Of a stretch of 64,000 nt of DNA, positions 48,613-59,769 are shown piece after piece; position 1 is the stretch's first letter, and every line of letters begins with the position of its first letter. The stretch covers positions 161,787 through 225,786 of the forward strand of contig CAUYUJ010015954.1 of NCBI GenBank assembly GCA_963575745.1, written 5' to 3'. Under the pieces are notes generated by a model that searched no databases, was not told the origin of the DNA, and worked only from the letters and a program-made list of their open reading frames with translations. Both the position numbers and the translations under genes were made by a program. The DNA comes from Prorocentrum cordatum (lineage: Eukaryota; Sar; Dinophyceae; Prorocentrales; Prorocentraceae).

Positions 48613-48850
48613 AAGAGGAAGAGGAGGAGGAGGAGGAGGAGGAGGAGGAGGAGGAGGAGGAGGAGGAGGAGGAGAGGAGACGAGGGGAGGAGGAGAGAGG
48701 ACGGAGGAGGAGGAGGAGGAAGGAGGAGGAAGAGGGAGGAGAGGGAGGAGGAGGAGAAGGAGGAAGGAGGAGAAGGAGGAGGAGGAGGAGGGAGGGAGGA
48801 GGAGTACAGGAGGAGGAGGAGGAGGAGGAGGAAGAGGAGGAGAGGAGGCA
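48613..48850. repeat. (GAG)n tract
   Basis: GAG array with GAGAGG, AAGGAGG and TACAGGAGG interruptions. Confidence 0.95.
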
Positions 48851-49023
48851 AGGAGGCCTCAAGCCCCGACCCCCGGCGCTGTGCCGTTCGAGCCACCCTG
48901 GACCCTGGCAGGCCTCGGTCCCTCCCCAGACTGGAGGTTACCGTGCCCGGCCTGCGGCGGTGGGACGGTCGCACCGCGGCCGAAGCGCCAAGCGGGCCGC
49001 GGAGGCGCGAATTACGCTCTGAA

Positions 49024-49172
49024 GATCTCCTCCTCTTCCTCCTCCTCCTCCTCCTCCCTCCTCCCTCCTCCTCCTCCTCCTCCTCCTCCTCCTCCTCCTC
49101 CTCCCCTCCTCCTCCCCCCTCCCACCTCCTCCTCCTCCTCCTCCTCCTCCTCCTCCTTCTCCTCCTCCTCGA
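49024..49172. repeat. (CTC)n tract, opposite strand bias to 48613-48850
   Basis: CTC array. With the GAG tract 170 bp upstream it forms a GAG...CTC inverted pair that could pair over more than 100 bp. Confidence 0.93.
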
Positions 49173-50157
49173 AGGCGCGGAAGAAGGAGAGCTGTTCGGC
49201 ACACTCCTCACTCGGTTCGCGGTCCCAGGGGCCAGCTCGAGGGGCCAGACCCGTCTGAACCACCCGAGTGGTAGCGTGGGTTCTGTATCCTCATCGCATC
49301 GGTCGCAAGACCGTCCAGAACCGCCCAGGGACCCCCCAAGAACTCACCGGGCCCCCGAAAGGGGCCTGCAGAAAGCATGCCACCGCCGCACCGCCGGAAG
49401 CCAACCGTCCAACATGACAGACAGAGACCCCCGACAGGCCCACGAGGGGCCCCGAGACGCACCCAAAGGGGCACAAACTCCCCCAGAGCCCCCCCCCCCC
49501 AACAAGCCTCCCACGATCCGCCAGCATGCCCCCACGGCCTCTGCAAAGACGCCCCGACGCAGCGTGTCGGGATCGGCCGAGGGCCATTCTAGTGGTTCCG
49601 CTCTCGCGCAAAAGCCGCCCGTGCTCGCTCCTGGCCCTCGTACCCCCCTTTCCGCCCCTTGCGCCCAGGCTGCTCATCGCTCAGGGTCGGCGGAACCGGC
49701 CGCAGGGCCTCTGCAATAGTCATCAGGCAGTCCGCCGTGTCGGAACGAACGAAACCAAAAAAGGGCAGAGACCGTGACAAGCATCAGAAGTCGTGTCAAA
49801 ATCTTGGGGCAGACATCGACGTGTGCTTGTGCAGGAAGAAATGCCAACATAGATACAACAAGGTATCATAATGTGTTTGGGCATTTGTTTGCGGCACCCT
49901 CGCGGCACCTTCCACCGAACCGTTCAACCCATATCATTTGAATGTGGCACCCTGGCGGATATGGCTTTGGATCCAAGTCGCCATCGATATCGATGGGAGC
50001 AAATCGAAATGGGGAAGACAAAAAGTACCGATACCGCTACTCCCTGGACCTCTCCCAGGATACGTTCTGACCGCGATTCCAAAGCGAATCCAGCGGTGGC
50101 GACGAGAGCCTCCAGGGAGTCCCAAAAAGGGGAAACAAGGGAAGGCTAGCGGTATAG
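49173..50157. other. no recognised gene
   Basis: Mixed composition; ORFs are open on both strands but without codon bias or familiar motifs. Confidence 0.3.
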
Positions 50158-50355
50158 GTGCCTCTCGACTGCATGCAAGAGTGACCCTGGGTAAGAGTGA
50201 CCTTTGGTGCGCGGTGTTTGGGGGGCCGCGGGGGGACCAAACACAGGCACGCAAAACTCTACTGCCGTCCCGCGTTCGGCGATCGGGGGACCCCTATGTC
50301 GCCCGCACAAGAGGTCACTCCGGCAAAGGGTCACTGTTGCGTCTAGTCGAGCCTC
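50158..50355. mobile_element. family F4 TIR element, copy 3 (best preserved)
   Basis: TIRs of about 50 bp: left CTCGACTGCATGCAAGAGTG then ACCCTGGGTAAGAGTGACC; right (reversed) CTCGACTAGACGCAACAGTG then ACCCTTTGCCGGAGTGACC. Interior GTGCGCGGTGTTTGGGGGGC then CGCGGGGGGACC. Confidence 0.7.
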
Positions 50356-51864
50356 TCCCTCCGACGAATTCTGTGACGGTCGCGATTTTTTCATCCTTCG
50401 GTGGAGGAGAGGGCGCGCGAGCGACGAAGACAGCACACACGGCCTCCAAGGCGCGCCGCCGCCTGCCCGAGCGGCGCCTGCCCGAGCGGCGCCCGCGCGG
50501 CCAGCACAAGTGCACAGGCCGGCGGCGCGCTCGGGCGAGGGCAGGTCTGGCGCTCCGCCGAGGCGCAGCGCTCGGGCGCAGGGAAGCTACTTGTTCCACT
50601 GCTCCTCCCCTGCCTTGCTGCCGCTGCCCCTCCGTCTCCCTCTGCTCAGCTAGCGTGTGGGGAGACACGTGCCCTGAGGGAAACGGGTCCTGCATGAGAG
50701 GCTTGTGTCGCCGTTCTCGGGCTCCTGGGGGTCTCCAGGGGCCTCGGGGCTGCCCGAGAACGGCCCAGGATGGGCACGTGGTCCTGGGGAAGGTCCCGGG
50801 GCCCAGGACCACCCGCTTGCTCCTCCTGCGTCGCTCTCTGCTATGGCCCCGGGGCCCGTGGAGGGCCCCGGGATGCCCGCAGGCGCCGACAAACACCTCG
50901 GGCCCCGTCTCCCCCCCGTGGCGACTTGTTCCCCTCGTGACCTGAGCTCGTGCCCCCCCGGGGCTTCGACGGGGCAGGCGCGAGGAAAAGGGCGCCCCGC
51001 CCTCGGCCAGGCTTGCGGCCGAGGGCGGCCCCCGCTGGCGGCGGGGAGGCGTTGCATTTGCGTGATGTGCGCGCGCGCGCGGAGGAGTGGATGGGCATCG
51101 TGGAGCGGATCCCTATCCCCACCGGCGTGGCTCTGGCCCCACTGGCACTTGCCCACCCAGACGGGGAGATGCGTCGCTTCCGTCGGCCTTCGCGGGGCCT
51201 CGCTCTCCCCGCCTGGGTTGGTGAGCTGGTGGGACTTGCGTGCAGTCGGACCAAGGCCAGAAGAACGCCCCTCAAGAACATGAGACCCTCCGTCGGCCAA
51301 GCCAAATCACTTCCCCTGTGACGTACCCAACCCATGTGCATCAAGTGGCACGAGAAGGTGGCCCGAATCTGCCAGGACAGCGACAGTGCAGGCGCCGTCA
51401 TATGTTGCTCAATATACATGGGATGCGCCCACGTGGCACGATTCACAGGACAACAACAAAAGGACGAGGAGCGAGGGCCCAGGCTTGAGGAGGACAATGG
51501 GTGCGGGAACGAAGGGCAGGAGAAGGACGCGTGGGGGGCCGAACCGTCAGCGCGGCAGCAGCAGACGGAAGGTGGCAGGGGGCAGAGGACGACGACGAAA
51601 GTAACGGGAGGAGGCCGACTAGTGTTGCTATTGTCGGTAGCACGCTACAGATGCAGCGCTGCCTGCGCCATGTCGCCGCGGCGCTCGAACAAAAACATCA
51701 GACCTGCGTATAGTTAGTGCCAGACGCGAGCGAGGCCCAGCTCGGCCGCCAGCTTCTCTGCTTCTCCCCTGACGACCCCGAGATCCGAAACAACCCCCAA
51801 GTAACAGAAAACGGCGTCACTCCGCTGGGCCCCAGGGATGGCGAGGTCTCCTGGTGGTCCGCGT
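50356..51864. other. GC-rich sequence without a recognised gene
   Basis: Several GC-rich frames are open on both strands at 50400-51300 but none is clearly better than its opposite. A cluster of GAGCGGCGCCTGCCC duplications lies at 50470-50510. Confidence 0.3.
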
Positions 51865-53645
51865 AAGAATTCATTCCGCTGGACACCCCAGCAGCCCTCG
51901 AAAGTGGCGACAGTTTCGCAGATCGCAGCCCCCCAAGGATGGCGAGGTCGAATCTAAATCTGCGTGGTGCCTCACTCCGCTGTACCCCGCAGCCCTCGAA
52001 AGTGGCGAAAGTTTCGCGGATCGCAGCCCCCTGAGGATGGCGAGGTCGATTCTAAATCTGCGTGGTGCTTCACTCCGCTGGACCCCGCAGCAGCCCTCGA
52101 AAGTGGCGACGGTTTCGCAGATAGCAGCCCCCCAGGGATGGCGAAGTCTAATCTGAATCTGCGTGGTGCTTCACTCCGCTGGACCCCGCAGCAGCCCTCG
52201 AAAGTAGCGACAGTTTCGCAGATCGCAGCCCCCCAGGGATGGCGAGATCTAATCTGAATCTGAGTATGGGTGGTGCCTCACTCCGCTGGACCCCCCAGCA
52301 GCCCTCGGAAGTAGCGACAGTTTCGCAGATCGCAGCCCCCCAGGGATGGAAATCTGATCTGAATCTGGGTGGTGCCTCACTCAACTAGAACCCCCAGCAG
52401 CCATCGACAGTGGCGAACGTTTTGCTGATCGCAGCCCCCCACGGATGGCTAGGTCTAATCTAAATCGGGGTGATGCCTCACTCCGCTGGACCCCCCAGCA
52501 GCTCTCGAACTCGACGACAAATTCGCAGATCACAACTCCACAGGGATGGCGAGGTCTTATCTGAATCTGGGTGGTGCCTCATTCCGCTGGACCCCCAGCA
52601 GCCCTCGAAAGTGGCGACTCCGCTGGACCCCCCAGCATCAAAATCTGCGTGGTGCCTCACTCCGCTGGACCCCCCAGCAGCTTTCGAAATTGGCGACAGT
52701 TTCGCAGATCGCAACTCCCCAGGGATGGCGAAGTCTAATCTGAATCTGCGTGGTGCTTCACTCCGCTGGACCCCGCAGCAGCCCTCGAAAGTAGCGACGG
52801 TTTCGCAGATCACAGCACCACAGGGATGGCGAGGTCTAGTCTGAATATGGGTGGTGCCTCACTCCGCTGGATCCCCCAGCAGCCCTCGAAAGTGGCGACA
52901 GGTTCACAGATCGCAGCCTCCCAGGGATGGCGAGGTCTAATCTCAATATGGCTGGTGCCTCACTCGACTAGACCCCCCAGCAGCCCTCGAGAGTGGCGAA
53001 CGGTATGCAGATTGCAGCCCACTGGGGCTGGCGAGGTCTAATCTGAATCTGCGTGGTGCCTCACTCCGCTGGACCCCCCAGCAGTTCTCGAAAATGGCGA
53101 CAGTGTCACAGTTCGCAGCCCCCCAGGGATGGCGAGGTCTAATCTGAATCTGGGTAGTGCCTCATTCCGCTGGACCCCCAGCATCCCTCGAAAGTGGCGA
53201 CAGTTTCACATATCGCAGCCCCCCAGGGATGGCGAGGTCCAAGCTGAATCTGCGTGGTGCTACACTCCGCTGGACCCCCCAGCAGCCCTCGAAAGTGGCG
53301 ACAGTTTCGCGGATCGCAGCTCCCCAAGGATGGCGGGCGGGGTCTAATCTGAATCTGGATGGTGCCTCACTCCGCTGGACCCCCCAGCAGCCCTCGGAAG
53401 TGGCGAACGTTTCGCGGATCGCAGCCCCCTGGGGATGGCGGGGTCTAATCTGAATCTGGGTGGTGCCTCACTCCGCTGGGCCCTCCAGCAGCTGTCGAAA
53501 GTGGCGACAGTTTCGCAGAACGCAACCCCACAGGGATGGCGAGGTTTAATCTGAATCTGGGTGGTGCCTCACTCCGCTGTACCCCCAGCAGCCCTCGAAA
53601 GTGGCGCCAGTTTCGCAGATCGCAGCCCCGCAGGGATGACCAGGT
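51865..53645. repeat. satellite with about 100-bp unit, about 17 copies
   Basis: Unit: GTGGTGCCTCACTCCGCTGG, ACCCCCCAGCAGCCCTCGAA, AGTGGCGACAGTTTCGCAGA, TCGCAGCCCCCCAGGGATGG, CGAGGTCTAATCTGAATCTG. The period is 97-108 bp with many point differences and one partial unit near 52610. Most units differ by 5-15%, so it is older than the 77-bp array. Confidence 0.95.
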
Positions 53646-53699
53646 AGGAGGCAAGCTGGCACGCAAGAAGGAGCGAGGTAAGAGGCAGGTAAGAAAGAT

Positions 53700-54000
53700 G
53701 AGAGGAGGAGAGAGGCGGCAAAGAGACGTGCGCGCAGTGCTCTATTTAAAACGAGTACTCAACGCAGGAGGGTTGAGAAAACAAGTAGGAGGAGGAGGAG
53801 GAGGAGGAGGAGGAGGAGGAGGAGGAGGAGTAGGAGGAGGAGAAGGAGGGGGCCCTCATCTGGCGGCGAGCTGCGAAAGGTAGAGGGAGGAGGGAAAAGG
53901 AGAGGAGGAAGGAGGCGGGAAGGAAGGAAGGAGGTGTGCGACCGCAGTGATCTATTCCAAACGAGTGCCCAACGCAGGAGGGGTGGCAACAGAACGTCCA
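53700..54000. repeat. duplicated segment flanking a GAG tract
   Basis: GCAGTG(C/A)TCTATT(T/C)(A/C)AAACGAGT(A/G)C...CAACGCAGGAGGG occurs at 53735 and 53946. The (GAG)n tract 53788-53850 and a GGAAGGAAGGAAGG stretch lie between. Confidence 0.75.
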
Positions 54001-54192
54001 AGGGCACCCTCCCCAGGATGCACAAGAACGCCCAACAAGCGCGAAGACCACGAGGCGAACGACCCTCCCCGATCCGACCTCGAGATCCTGCGCCTCGGCC
54101 CGACGGCGCCGCTTGCCCCGTGGCGAGGGAGGTCGCTTCCACGATGCCGAGTTGGAGGCGGCCGCCTGGCGCGCCCGCGGGGTCCCTCTCTG

Positions 54193-54361
54193 ACTACCCA
54201 CCAGACCACCCCAACCCAACCCGAAGAACCGAACTTCGGGTTGGGGGGGGTAAGGGTGCCACCTGTTTTTGTTCGACGCTCCCCGACCCCCCCCCCACCG
54301 GAAAAATCGAGGGCAACTCTGAGCCTTCGGGTGGGGTCGGGGGTGGTTTGCTGGGTGGTGA
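54193..54361. mobile_element. family F5 TIR element, copy 2
   Basis: Left ACTACCCACCAGACCACCCC then AACCCAACCCGAAG; right (reversed) CACCACCCAGCAAACCACCC then CCGACCCCACCCGAAGG. Interior GAACTTCGGGTTGGGGGGGG as in copy 1. Confidence 0.65.
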
Positions 54362-54379
54362 ATCCCTGCCGCGCTCAGC

Positions 54380-54598
54380 TCAGCCGACCGCCTGCAGTTG
54401 CGCGGGCGCGGCGACGCTGGCGGCCACGGGCGAGGCCGGGCAGCCCGCGCGCGCAGCGGCCTCCCGGGGCCCGCTGGGCCGGCACCTGGCGGCCGCCGGC
54501 CGCGCCCGCCCGGCCGGGCGCGCCTGCGGCACGCTGCGCATCGGCACCTGCTGCAGCCGCACGGCCGCGTGGCCGGCGCCCGGCTTGGCGAAGGGGTC
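54380..54598 (-). CDS. terminal exon candidate of an unknown gene
   Basis: On the minus strand, after acceptor GCGCCGGCAG, 72 codons plus TGA: DPFAKPGAGHAAVRLQQVPM, RSVPQARPAGRARPAAARCR, PSGPREAAARAGCPASPVAA, SVAAPAQLQAVG. Essentially all third positions are G/C. The length (219 bp) is phase 0 to the stop and could join the exon at 55592-55751, which can end in phase 0 at a GT donor. No family recognised. Confidence 0.42.
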   Translation of the reverse strand, partial: DPFAKPGAGHAAVRLQQVPMRSVPQARPAGRARPAAARCRPSGPREAAARAGCPASPVAASVAAPAQLQAVG

Positions 54599-54987
54599 CT
54601 GCCGGCGCCCCGCCCTCTTACAGGGGCCCCACTATAGCGGGCACCTTTGACGAACGAACAGCACACACCCATACCCATGAGGGGGTCGTTGGGAGGAGGA
54701 CCGGCTATGGGTATGGGTGCGGGCTGTCGGACCCTAGGGAACGCTCCCGTTCGAGCGGGGACCCCCCTCCGACAACACGCACCCATACCGACCCCCCTAT
54801 GGGTATGGGTGTGTGTTGTTGGTTCATCAACTTTGGCCAGTGCCCCGGCGAACCCAACCCTCCCCGATGTGGGCAACGCTGCAACATGCCAGAACGAGGC
54901 CCTGTAAAGTGGCAACTTAAGTCGGCAAGGTTCCACGAAGTGCCCGTCAGTGCGCACCCATTACAATGCCGCCTTCGGGGATCTCCT

Positions 54988-55169
54988 GACCCGGGTCAAT
55001 CCAGACCCGGCTCACTCAGGCCTGTCGAGATCCTGCGAGATCCTGCAGGATCTTGCAGGATCCTGCACCCCAGCCCCGGGTCAGGTGCGACCCTCTGGCC
55101 CTGCAGGACCCTCCAGGATCCTGCAAGACCCAGCGCTCTGACTGATCCCCGTTGGCATGGACTCCCATC
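54988..55169. mobile_element. family F7 TIR element, copy 2
   Basis: Left GACCCGGGTCAATCCAGACC then CGGCTCACTCAGGC; right (reversed) GATGGGAGTCCATGCCAACG then GGGATCAGTCAGAGC. Interior has GATCCTGCAGGATC repeats as in copy 1. Confidence 0.62.
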
Positions 55170-55184
55170 TCTTGAGCCCCGTCC

Positions 55185-55365
55185 CCTGAGATCCGACGTA
55201 GCGAAAAAATACATCGTGAAAATCTGCGCCCGGAGCCCCAAACCTCATCTTTCTGCGTCATGTTTCGAGCCGCATCCATCTGTGATCGGGTCCCCGGACC
55301 CGAAAAGGCGAAAACGCCCAGTTCCCAAAAAAATTGTCGCCAGGATCCCAGGGCCCAAACATGCG
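55185..55365 (+). repeat. R2 dispersed repeat, copy 4
   Basis: CTGAGATCCGACGTAGCGAA, ACATCGTGAAAATCTGCGCC, TTTCTGCGTCATGTTTCGAG, AAGGCGAAAACGCCC, GTCGCCAGGATCCCAGGG. Confidence 0.72.
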
Positions 55366-55371
55366 ACGTCC

Positions 55372-55520
55372 TGATATTTCTCAGTACGGGGCCCCTGGAA
55401 GTCCCGACCCCTTCCCCGGGGCCGGTTTTTCACCCTGCGTCCTTTTCTGCCGACCCCGAGGCCCGGCGAGGGCCCCCCGAGGCCGAAACTGGCCCCAAAC
55501 ATCCCGTTTGTGAACTTTTC
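55372..55520 (-). repeat. R1 dispersed repeat, minus copy
   Basis: CGACGTCCTGATATTTCTCA, CCCGACCCCTTCCCCGGGGC, CGGTTTTTCACCCTGCGTCC, CCCCGAGGCCCGGCGAGGGC, CATCCCGTTTGTGAAC. Confidence 0.7.
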
Positions 55521-55591
55521 GCGACGCGATGCGATGCACGTCTGGGGGGAGGGGGGAGGTCCTTGGGAGGAGCGGCCACCGGGGAGGCCAC

Positions 55592-55751
55592 GCCGCCGTA
55601 GAAGCTCCCGCCCTCGCGGCCGAGCAGGAAGCTCCCGCCCTCGCACGCCACCAGGGGGCCGCCGGCACCCCCGGGCGCGGCGCGCACCGCGTGGGCCTCG
55701 CGCCGCTCGCACGCGGGGGCCCCGGGCGCGGCCACCACGGAGGGCCCGCGC
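55592..55751 (-). CDS. internal exon candidate, Gly/Ala-rich with EGGSFLLGREGGSFYGG
   Basis: Minus-strand frame RGPSVVAAPGAPACERREAH, AVRAAPGGAGGPLVACEGGS, FLLGREGGSFYGG, with third positions about 98% G/C. A possible acceptor AACCAACAAG lies just upstream and a GT donor (GTGGCC) follows GGC. The internal repeat EGGSF(L/Y) is notable. It may belong with 54380-54598. Function unknown. Confidence 0.42.
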
Positions 55752-55769
55752 CTTGTTGGTTGTTTTTTT

Positions 55770-55960
55770 CTGTATATTTATGTGTGCACATATATATATA
55801 TATATAAATTGTGTAAATGTACATGCGTACATGTGTATATTTATATGTGTGCATGTGCATGTATGCGTATATATATATAGAGAGAGAGAGAGAGAACAAA
55901 AAATGTGTATGCATATATATATATATACGTATATATATATATACGTATACAAGACTGCAT
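55770..55960. repeat. TATA / ATGTGTGCAT alternating tract
   Basis: TATATATA, TGTGTGCATGTGCATGTATG, GAGAGAGAGAGAG, then TATATATACGTATATATATA. Strong Z-DNA or cruciform potential. Confidence 0.9.
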
Positions 55961-56550
55961 TGGCGCTTCGCGCCAATGCGTTCTTGTTCCGGACCATTCT
56001 CGGAAGAACAATAAGTCATCGCGTGTTTCCGCAGAGGGGGCGTCGAGGTCTGGGCGGGCGACTGGCGCATGTTTCTGCTATCCCTGGACCTTGCTAACGC
56101 TGCGTTCGCCCGATGGGCTTGCACGCCTGTGCGCAGAAGTGGGGATGGAAGGGTTCACGCGCGAATGTGCTGGCACACGGCGAAGCATCAAACGGTTGCG
56201 ATGGCACCTGTCTTCGGGTGCGAACCACTCGTTTCCATGACAACGACGACGCAGACGACGAAGACGACGACGACGACAACAACGACGACAACGACACGCC
56301 GTCATATTTTACAACAGGGGCAGAATAAGCGGTGGAACATGTATGCGGCTGGAGGGCAGCCCACTTCTTCCTCTTCCTCTTCTTCCTCCTCTTCCTGCTC
56401 CTCCTCCTTTTCCTCCGCTTTCTCCTGCTCCTCCTCTCGGGCAGGCCGCGGGAGCGAGCGTTGGGGGCGTCAGTAAGCGGGCTACGCAGCAATGAGGCGG
56501 CAGCCCGCGATGACAGGTCGAGACCTCCTGCTCCTCTGTAGGACGACGAA

Positions 56551-56605
<55 letters not shown>

Positions 56606-56799
56606 ACGACGATTGGTCGCTTCCTGAATGCCTGGAGGGGTCCTGGACGCTTGAGGGGCTTCTGAGGTCCTTTCGAACCACCGTCCTGCTAACTACGGCA
56701 TCGTGGAGTGTAAGAGAACTGCTGGTAGCTATATTGGCACGGTGTGGGCTCGCGTTTGAGATCCTGGTGACTCTCCGGACCAAAGAACTCCTGGGGGCT
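55961..56799. other. no recognised gene; (GAC)n and CTTCCTC microsatellites
   Basis: A perfect 9-bp-arm dyad TTGGCGCTTCGCGCCAA lies at 55960-55977. (GAC/AAC)n at 56240-56300, CCTCTTCCT at 56365-56440, (GAC)n at 56540-56610. Confidence 0.4.
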
Positions 56800-57285
56800 G
56801 TTTTGGGCCGTCTTGGAGACCTCTTGGGCCGTCCCGGAACCCTCTTGTGGCCGTTTTTGGAAGCCGGACCGGCCAGGGGCTTTTCGGAGGCCCTCTTGGG
56901 GCACTCTTGGGGGCCTCCTGTGGCTCTCTTGGGGCTCTCTTGGGAGTTTTCGTGGCCCTCTGGGGTCCCTCTTGGGCCGCCTTGGGCTTCTCTCGATCCG
57001 TCTTGGAGCCCTTTTGGGCCGCCTTGGGCCGCTCATAGAGGCCTCGGAGGCCGTCCTGAGGCGATCTTGAGAGTCTCTGGGGATGCCGTGGACGCTGCGA
57101 AAGCGGAAAAAACTAATAGATTCAAAAGCGTACGTTTCCTCAGGGAATGGGGCGATATTTGGCTCTTGAGGGTCCCTTTTGGGCCGTCTGGGACAATCTT
57201 GGGGGCCCCGTGGGCCGTCTTGAAACCATATTGGGTCCTTTTTGAGCGCTGATGGGCCGTCTTGGGGCCCGTTTTGGACCCGTGG
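56800..57285. repeat. CTTGGGCCGTCTTGG-type degenerate repeats
   Basis: Loose 9-30 bp repetition of TCTTGGGCCGxCTTGGxGCC. It gives repetitive frames on both strands (LLGRLGALLG on plus, RRPKRAPR on minus). I see no supported gene; a repeat-derived protein is possible but unproven. Confidence 0.6.
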
Positions 57286-57424
57286 GCTCCGATCGGCAGG
57301 GGCGTCGAACTGCCCAGAAGATCGCCGGGACTCCGAAAGGGCGTCCAGGGCGCTCGTCGGGTGGAGGGCAGGGGCGTCTAGGGTGTCCTTGGGGGGGGTC
57401 CAGTTTAGAGGGGGGTGGTCCGGG

Positions 57425-57775
57425 TAATCAAAATATAAGAATAGGAAAATGTATAGAGAGAGAGGGAGACATACATACATACATACATACATACATACAT
57501 ACATACGTACGTACGTACGTACATACGTACGTACATACATACATACATACATGCAAGCAATCATACATGCATACATACACATACACATACACATACAGAT
57601 CTGCATACATGCAACTACATTTGTGTGTACATAACACACGACTTCATGGACTTGTGCATACATGTACACAACATAGGCACATCTAGATCTGTATACATAT
57701 ACATGTACACAAACATATACACATAGACAAACACATGCATATACATATACATACATAGGTACACGTAAACCTATA
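57425..57775. repeat. (ACAT)n microsatellite region
   Basis: CATACATACAT and ACGTACGTACGT arrays, then degenerate ACATATACACATA. Confidence 0.93.
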
Positions 57776-58840
57776 CGTTAACTAGTACTAGCATGGATGG
57801 TAATAACAGTAAAAAGTGATAAAACGAATTATATTGATGATAGTACTGCAAGAAGACGAATGGTAATAACCAAAAATAAGCATGATGACAAGATTACTAG
57901 TACGAGCGACAATAACAATAAGAGTACGCATACTGATAATAATACGATTACTAGAATAGATGTATGTACTACTACGACTCAAAAACAAAAATAGGGGAGA
58001 ATAATTAGAATACGAATAATGCAAGTGGTAAATGAATAGTAGCAGTTTTTTAAGGAACCCACTAGCAGTAATAATCATTACAACGAACATGCGAATTGCA
58101 AAATGCGATAACAATAGTACGAATCCTGAAAAAAACAGATGCTAGTACTAAGAGTACATATCAGCACATTCATACGAATATCACCGATCCCAACAGTAGC
58201 ATATATATATATAATACGAATATGGTAACATAGATCGCAACACATATGCCTACTCAAGGTATAAGAACATCTGAATATGAACACCAATGGTACATTGCAA
58301 AATAACGATCATAACACATGCAAATCACAACATATATACTGAGAAGAGCAAGATAATTAATAATACGTGTAACAATGAAAAGTATACGAATACGAACAGT
58401 AGAAGGAACACATAACATGAATAATATTCCGAACACCAATCTTAAGAATGGTGTTGGTATAAATGCATATCTATACATATATGTAGAATCTGATAACACC
58501 AAAAATACGAATGACGACACACGTGATACATACATAGATTGCGAATTACGATAATAATACAAGTCCAAAATAAATAATAATAGTTATGCTAGAAATGGTA
58601 AAAACGAGATGATGCTGATAGCGATAGCAGCGATAACAAGAATAATCATACCAAGAATACGAAGAACAATCGACCAATGATACGAGTACGCATCACAAGG
58701 CTATGACTAGCAATAATGAATAGCATAACATCAATGACAATGCCAACATGGCTATATAGACGAATCTACACATATAGTTATATAAATAAATAAATAAATA
58801 AATACATAAATAAATAACACGCGTGGGTGTGTGCTTCAGT
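57776..58840. repeat. AT-rich island of degenerate AATACGAAT / ATAATAAC repeats
   Basis: About 1.1 kb near 35% GC in an otherwise GC-rich window. AATACGAA, GATAATAATACGA and TACGAAC recur irregularly. It ends in (AAAT)n at 58780-58815. No gene. Confidence 0.75.
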
Positions 58841-58844
58841 AACA

Positions 58845-59021
58845 TTATTTGTCCACGCAGGGCCCGCGCCTCAGGGCCGCGGCCGCCTCGCGGGCGTTGG
58901 CGGCGCCGGAGGCCCGCTGTAGCAGGCCGAGGAGCGGCTCGCCCGGGCCGAGGGCCTCGTCGGCCCCCGCGGCCCCGCGGCCGAGCTGGAAGGCCAGCGG
59001 CTCGCCGTCCCGGAAGCCGAC
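58845..59021 (-). CDS. exon 6 (terminal) of a six-exon gene of unknown function
   Basis: Minus-strand, after acceptor CTGCCCTGTAG: VGFRDGEPLAFQLGRGAAGA, DEALGPGEPLLGLLQRASGA, ANAREAAAALRRGPCVDK, stop TAA at 58845-58847. Almost all third positions are G/C. The length (177 bp) is phase 0 and joins exon 5 (59963) in phase, giving EVDGYRVQVGFRDGEPL across the junction. The intron between (59962-59022) contains an F3 element at its donor end and an F2 MITE. Confidence 0.55.
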   Translation of the reverse strand, partial: VGFRDGEPLAFQLGRGAAGADEALGPGEPLLGLLQRASGAANAREAAAALRRGPCVDK

Positions 59022-59059
59022 CTACAGGGCAGTTTTCTGATACACAGGATGTTTTTTTT

Positions 59060-59225
59060 TTTCTTGTTTCTTGTTTGTCTTTTTTCTTTAAAAAAAGAAA
59101 AAAGATTTGGAATACATGATTATGTTATCAATAACTGTATGCATGAACTCGTCGTTGCTCGTAATACGAAATCCCTGCATTTTTTAAATACATGATCCGC
59201 ACGCGGAGCATGTATTCAAAAACGG
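59060..59225. repeat. AT-rich dyads in intron
   Basis: CTTTTTTCTTTAAAAAAAGA then AAAAAG (59075-59103), and AAATACATGATCCGC / GCGGAGCATGTATT (59186-59216). Both could form hairpins in the minus-strand transcript. Confidence 0.7.
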
Positions 59226-59232
59226 CACTGTG

Positions 59233-59397
59233 CAGTCGGGGCGCTGACTCAAGGAACCCTGCATGAGGAACGATGCCCCTTTTTTCTTACACGTAACCCT
59301 TCGATTCTCCATCGAAAAACTAGGCGAACTATGAAACAACTGAGGAACACTGAGCCCCTTTCCGAAGGAAAGAGGTTCCTTTTTCAGACCCCCGACT
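59233..59397. mobile_element. family F2 MITE, copy 4
   Basis: TIRs CAGTCGGGGCGCTGACTCAA and (reversed) CAGTCGGGGGTCTGAAAAAG. TA remains only on the right (59398-59399); the left flank is TG. Lies inside the intron between exons 5 and 6. Confidence 0.75.
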
Positions 59398-59469
59398 GTA
59401 TCAGATACACTGTTCTTCTCAGGGTCAAGCTATGAAGAAAATCCTAGAGGCCTTGCGCGGCAACTTGAG

Positions 59470-59560
59470 ACCCGACTTACGTCGGATCCACGTCGGATTT
59501 ACGTCGGGCTCACGTTGAACAACGTTGGATTCACGTCGGATTTACGTCGGGCGGACTCGG
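59470..59560. repeat. TTACGTCGGATCCACG minisatellite
   Basis: Six degenerate copies of a 10-16 bp unit (ACGTCGGATTTACGTCGG). Confidence 0.85.
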
Positions 59561-59769
59561 GAGCTTACGGAGCTGACGTGTGGACTAGGTAATACTACTA
59601 TTACGCGCCGCGCGAGGCCTCCAGGATTTTTCTCAGGGTCAAGGCTACAAGTACGATGGATGCGACGCACGCCGCGCGAGGCGGCTCAGGGGGCAGAGTG
59701 CTTACGGTTCGGGTGCACGCTGCGTGGACGCTTCCCCTCACCATGCACTGCTGACTACGAATCTGGTTG

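Noticed and set aside
54600-54655. CCCTCTTACAGGGG...TTTGACGAAC resembling an F1 left end
   Set aside because: The TIR proper (GTCGGGC...) and a right end are missing.
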